Of a DNA stretch of 8,388 nt, positions 5,753-8,388 are shown one piece after another. Below the pieces are notes generated by a model. The model was not told where the DNA came from, made no database searches, and saw only the letters and a list, made by a program, of their open reading frames with translations. Source of the DNA: PVC group bacterium (GTDB lineage: Bacteria; GCA-001730085; JADFSZ01); assembly GCA_022560555.1 (NCBI GenBank), contig JADFSZ010000071.1:1-8388 (forward strand). Reading direction: 5' to 3'. The position numbers and the translations under genes were made by a program. How positions within the stretch are numbered: position 1 is the first letter of the stretch; the number at the start of each line of letters is the position of its first letter.

Positions 5753-7549
5753 ATGAAAATACTAAAAACAATCAAAATCGCACTCATCGGTCTATTGGCT
5801 CTCGTTTTACTCCTGGGGGTCTTGGTGTTACTTTACTTCAACGTGATCCTCTCCAAAGAAGATCGGATTGCGTTGTTAAAAAACCTTATTGTTTCTGTCA
5901 GCGGCCAAGCCATGGATTTTAGTGATGTTCACATTCAGTGGAACGGACAGATCTCAATGGATAATTTTGAGACAACAGTCCGTCTGGAAACTTATCAAGA
6001 TCTCACACTAAAAGCCGAAACGATGGCTTTTGTAATTGACATCACGAAACTTCTGAGTCGAGTTGCAAAGATAAAAAGTTTTACTCTCTCCCGCCCGGAT
6101 ATCCGTCTCCCCTATTACCACAACATTCAAATCCAAGGAGAAAATATCTCCGGAGAATTTGACAATGGTTGGCAGTTAAAAAAGGGCTCTTCGTTCCCGA
6201 CAGAGAACATTTCGCTTGATCTTGAAGATATTACCTTTCGCTCAAATCTCAACCCGACGGCCATTGAACATATTTTTGCCAACATCCGTATCCACGCGAA
6301 TCAGATGACTCTTCGAGACGCTGAAATGAAGATTCAAAACAAACACTATTATTTTGAACTCACGCACCAAAAGGAAGAACCAAATCTCGTCCTTGATCTG
6401 CATGGACCCGAAGATTTTGACCTTGCACTTAAAATCAATTCACTTGATACAATGGAAATCACAAATTTTTCTTTCCGGCATCCATCGCTCAGCATGGAAG
6501 CCCATGGTCAGCTCGGGGCTCTCGCGAATATTCAGCTGGAATTTTCGGGCACAGCTCAAGCGAAATTCCCCGGCATATTGGACGATTATAGCAAATACCT
6601 TCCGGACGATTTTGTCTCACTTCCGATTAAGGGCGGTATCACCGTGTCTTTTAATGTTAAGGGAACGTCTCTTGACTATAAAACGTGGATGGTGGCGGCA
6701 ACATTTACAAGTCCGACATTCACGTATGATCTTGTGGAATTTAAAAACTTCTCTATGAAAGCCCACTTTCAAAATTCTCTTTTTGAAACAACTCAAATGA
6801 AAGCCACAATATTTGAGGGAGTTTTAGAAGGTTACATTATGTGCGATTTATCCGAATCACCTCCCCGTTTTAAAACCATCCACAAAATTAAGGATATGAA
6901 TTTAAACACACTTCTCAACACGTACAGCAAAAACAAGGGCCATTTTTCCGGAGATTTGGATTTAGCCATAGATCTTGACGGAATCGCGGGACAGCCCGAG
7001 ACGTATACGGGCATTGGGTCTCTTGCCCTAAAGAACGGCCGCTTGTTTAAGCTTCCCGTTTTAAGCGGACTACCTATTTTGAGCGTCATTCCCGGACTCG
7101 GCAGTACGCGCATCACCGACGGCAACGGATCATTCGCGATTAAGAACGAATTGATTATGACCAATGATTTTGTTTTTAAAGGGTCCAATGCCCGGGCGAA
7201 AATCGAAGGGACTATCGGGTTTGATCAGCGTCTGAATCTTCTCGTGAATATCCAATCACAAAAGTCCGGCATACCGTTTGTCGGCGGGATTCTTAAAAAG
7301 GTCCAGGACACTCTGGGCATCGTGCCTGTTGTGCAGATTACAGGAACACTTAACGATCCTAAATATTATGTCAAACCCGTTAAAGCGCCCTCCCCAACGG
7401 AGGCCGATCAGACTCAAGCCGCCCCCGGGAAACAAGATTCTTCCCAAGATACAATTTCAAAAATTATGAAACTTTTCAACAAAGATGAAGATGCTCCACC
7501 ACCGCCTGATCTGAAATCGATCATTGATCTTATTCCGTTTGATTTTTAA
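5753..7549 (+). CDS. AsmA-like protein (inner-membrane anchored, AsmA C-terminal region)
   Basis: 598 residues. An N-terminal basic stretch and one membrane helix (about 8-30) anchor it in the inner membrane; the rest should lie in the periplasm. The bulk is repeated beta-strand segments typical of AsmA/TamB/YhdP-like proteins, now viewed as bridge-like lipid carriers between the two membranes. The AsmA-like C-terminal signature is clear at about residues 430-530: GSLALKNGRLFKLPVLSGLP, GNGSFAIKNELIMTNDF, then the GSNARAKIEGTIGFDQRLNL strands and a closing ITGTLNDPKYYVKP. A polar tail (544-598) rich in Pro, Gln and Asp carries APPPPDLKSIIDLIPFDF. The start is chosen because the promoter runs to 5724; two earlier in-frame ATGs overlap it. 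Only a weak GAG precedes the ATG. A four-codon mini-ORF (5742-5756) ends with its stop overlapping this start. The stop overlaps the first mini-ORF before arsC. Confidence 0.85.
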   Translation: MKILKTIKIALIGLLALVLLLGVLVLLYFNVILSKEDRIALLKNLIVSVSGQAMDFSDVHIQWNGQISMDNFETTVRLETYQDLTLKAETMAFVIDITKLLSRVAKIKSFTLSRPDIRLPYYHNIQIQGENISGEFDNGWQLKKGSSFPTENISLDLEDITFRSNLNPTAIEHIFANIRIHANQMTLRDAEMKIQNKHYYFELTHQKEEPNLVLDLHGPEDFDLALKINSLDTMEITNFSFRHPSLSMEAHGQLGALANIQLEFSGTAQAKFPGILDDYSKYLPDDFVSLPIKGGITVSFNVKGTSLDYKTWMVAATFTSPTFTYDLVEFKNFSMKAHFQNSLFETTQMKATIFEGVLEGYIMCDLSESPPRFKTIHKIKDMNLNTLLNTYSKNKGHFSGDLDLAIDLDGIAGQPETYTGIGSLALKNGRLFKLPVLSGLPILSVIPGLGSTRITDGNGSFAIKNELIMTNDFVFKGSNARAKIEGTIGFDQRLNLLVNIQSQKSGIPFVGGILKKVQDTLGIVPVVQITGTLNDPKYYVKPVKAPSPTEADQTQAAPGKQDSSQDTISKIMKLFNKDEDAPPPPDLKSIIDLIPFDF

Positions 7550-7599
7550 TGAAAATATTTTTTCAATGAACATACTTTTTCAATGAGAATCCTTTTTTT
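7549..7599 (+). repeat. Three 17-bp tandem repeats forming a mini-ORF relay before arsC
   Basis: Three imperfect copies of 17 bases: ATGAAAATATTTTTTCA (7549-7565), ATGAACATACTTTTTCA (7566-7582) and ATGAGAATCCTTTTTTT (7583-7599); the third is the arsC start. The first two each begin a six-codon reading frame, MKIFFQ (7549-7569) and MNILFQ (7566-7586), resembling the arsC N-terminus MRILFL. Each stop TGA overlaps the next ATG (ATGA), and the first ATG overlaps the AsmA-like stop (TAATG). No Shine-Dalgarno precedes any of them. The 17-base unit, not a multiple of three, is what puts each copy in a new frame. Confidence 0.85.
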
Positions 7600-8008
7600 A
7601 TGTACCGGAAATTCTTGCCGAAGCCAGATGGCTGAAGGATGGGCCCGTCATCTCAAGGGGGATGTGATAGATGCCTGTTCTGCGGGTACCGTTGCCAAAG
7701 GCTTGAATCCTAGGGCCGTGGAAGTTATGGCGGAAGCCGGGGTGGACATTTCAGGCCAAACGTCTAAGACCGTTCAGACCGTTATGTCACTTCCTTTCGA
7801 CTATGTTGTAACGGTATGTGCTCATGCCCATGAAACGTGTCCTGTTTTTCCGGGAAAAGTAAAGGTTGTGCATGCGGGATTTGACGAGGCTCCGGAACTC
7901 GCCAAAAATGCCGTGTCCTATGAAGACGCGCTCAAACATTATCGACGTGTACGGGATGAAATTCGTGATTTTATCCAAAAACTTCCGCGGGTACTCACCC
8001 ATCCATAA
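7583..8008 (+). CDS. arsC: ArsC-type arsenate reductase / low-molecular-weight protein tyrosine phosphatase family
   Basis: 141 residues with the thioredoxin-coupled arsenate reductase layout of the pI258 type. The P-loop CTGNSCR (C7 to R13) and the later Cys79 and Cys86 match in spacing the known catalytic and redox cysteines (10, 15, 82, 89 in the S. aureus enzyme; C12 is the counterpart of C15). EAGVDISGQTSKTV (51-64) and FDYVVTVC (72-79) are family features. In place of the usual general-acid loop GFDDP(P) it reads HAGFDEAPEL (97-106), so the second Asp is Glu and the next Pro is Ala. The C-terminal YRRVRDEIRDFIQKLP is typical. No arsR, arsenite pump or other arsenic gene is nearby, so a phosphatase or general redox role is possible. 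It has no Shine-Dalgarno; translation probably depends on the chain of mini-ORFs from the AsmA-like gene. Confidence 0.85.
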   Translation: MRILFLCTGNSCRSQMAEGWARHLKGDVIDACSAGTVAKGLNPRAVEVMAEAGVDISGQTSKTVQTVMSLPFDYVVTVCAHAHETCPVFPGKVKVVHAGFDEAPELAKNAVSYEDALKHYRRVRDEIRDFIQKLPRVLTHP

Positions 8009-8031
8009 TACTTGTCAGCAGGGATGGGGCC

Positions 8032-8253
8032 TTAGATGTCTTTCCCTCTTAAACTGATAAACATTAAAATCAATAAAACCAGTGAACCAAATCCAAAGCC
8101 TATTTTCAACTTACTATATTCAAGAAAAGATATCATTTTGTCCGGGCTAAATAAGTTAGAAATATACATTCCAATCCCACCTATAAAATGAAACAAACTA
8201 ACAACGAACCACAGGCTTAACACGGCTTTAATATTTCTTTCTTTCTTTTCCAT
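8032..8253 (-). CDS. Small two-helix membrane protein of unknown function
   Basis: 73 residues: a basic N-terminus (KKER), a first membrane helix at about 10-31 (AVLSLWFVVSLFHFIGGIGMYI), a short loop with FSPDKMISFLEYSKLK, and a second helix at about 50-67 ending in a basic RGK. The positive ends suggest both termini in the cytoplasm. A GGAG at 8261-8264, seven bases from the ATG, supports it as a real gene. I do not recognise a family. It is convergent with arsC with 23 bp between their stops and no obvious terminator there. Confidence 0.7.
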   Translation of the reverse strand: MEKKERNIKAVLSLWFVVSLFHFIGGIGMYISNLFSPDKMISFLEYSKLKIGFGFGSLVLLILMFISLRGKDI

Positions 8254-8282
8254 AACGTTGCTCCAAAAAATGCTTTAGATAC

Positions 8283-8294
8283 CCGGCGTGCCGG
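8283..8294. repeat. GC-rich palindrome upstream of the small membrane protein gene
   Basis: CCGGC and GCCGG arms around two bases, about 30-40 bases before the ATG at 8253. There is no following T-run on either strand, so it is unlikely to be an intrinsic terminator; it may be part of an operator or the 5' leader. The remaining sequence to 8388 shows no gene and no promoter I would call. Confidence 0.35.
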
Positions 8295-8388
8295 CCAAAG
8301 GCGGATAGCCCTCACACAATTTAATTTGATTTACCACTCAATGGGTGTGCGGTTACGAAAGTATTGACAACTCGCCGCCCCATCATCC

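Noticed and set aside
8009-8031. Bidirectional terminator between arsC and the small membrane protein gene
   Set aside because: No stable hairpin with a T-run on either strand in this 23-bp gap.

Overview
The window comes from a diderm (two-membrane) bacterium of moderate base composition. The outer membrane is inferred from a full-length AsmA-like protein and the pilus or secretion machinery from a type IV prepilin-like protein. The prepilin, with its Asp-Asn-Arg and Phe-Pro spacing and a Phe-Asn-Cys-Pro motif, resembles the expanded pseudopilin families of the PVC and Omnitrophota lineages. The adenosylhomocysteinase is the short-tailed type found in archaea and thermophiles. I lean towards an Omnitrophota-like or related uncultured lineage, but this placement is inference. 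No tRNA, rRNA, CRISPR, IS element or phage gene is visible, so the window reads as ordinary chromosomal core sequence.

Leftward block (minus strand, 5109 down to 1). One good sigma-70 type promoter (5081-5109) drives smpB (trans-translation), followed with gaps of at most 37 bp by metK (SAM synthesis), ahcY (SAH hydrolysis), a small exported protein, purE (purine synthesis), tsaC (tRNA t6A synthesis) and a prepilin-like gene cut off by the window edge. metK and ahcY are the two ends of the methylation cycle: MetK makes SAM, methyltransferases turn it into SAH, and AhcY clears the SAH and returns homocysteine. The purE and tsaC frames overlap at a run of nine A residues. The ahcY start is best placed at an ATG at 3296, and metK at 4532.

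Middle (5216-5752). A small exported protein of unknown function lies upstream of smpB on the minus strand with its own -10 box. It is divergent from the AsmA-like gene. The intergenic stretch between them carries a strong rightward promoter (5696-5724) overlapped by an imperfect inverted repeat that could be an operator.

Rightward block (5753-8008). The AsmA-like protein is followed by an ArsC-type low-molecular-weight phosphatase fold protein with all four redox and catalytic cysteine positions but a changed acid loop. Between the two genes the start of arsC has been tandemly multiplied into three 17-bp units. This gives two six-codon mini-ORFs whose start and stop codons overlap in a chain from the AsmA-like stop codon to the arsC start. 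This is the most unusual structure in the window.

Right edge. A small two-helix membrane protein is encoded on the minus strand, convergent with arsC, with about 110 bp of upstream sequence that contains a short GC-rich palindrome but no promoter I can call. The longest non-coding stretches are 5047-5215 and 5609-5752; there is no gene-free stretch over 300 bp.
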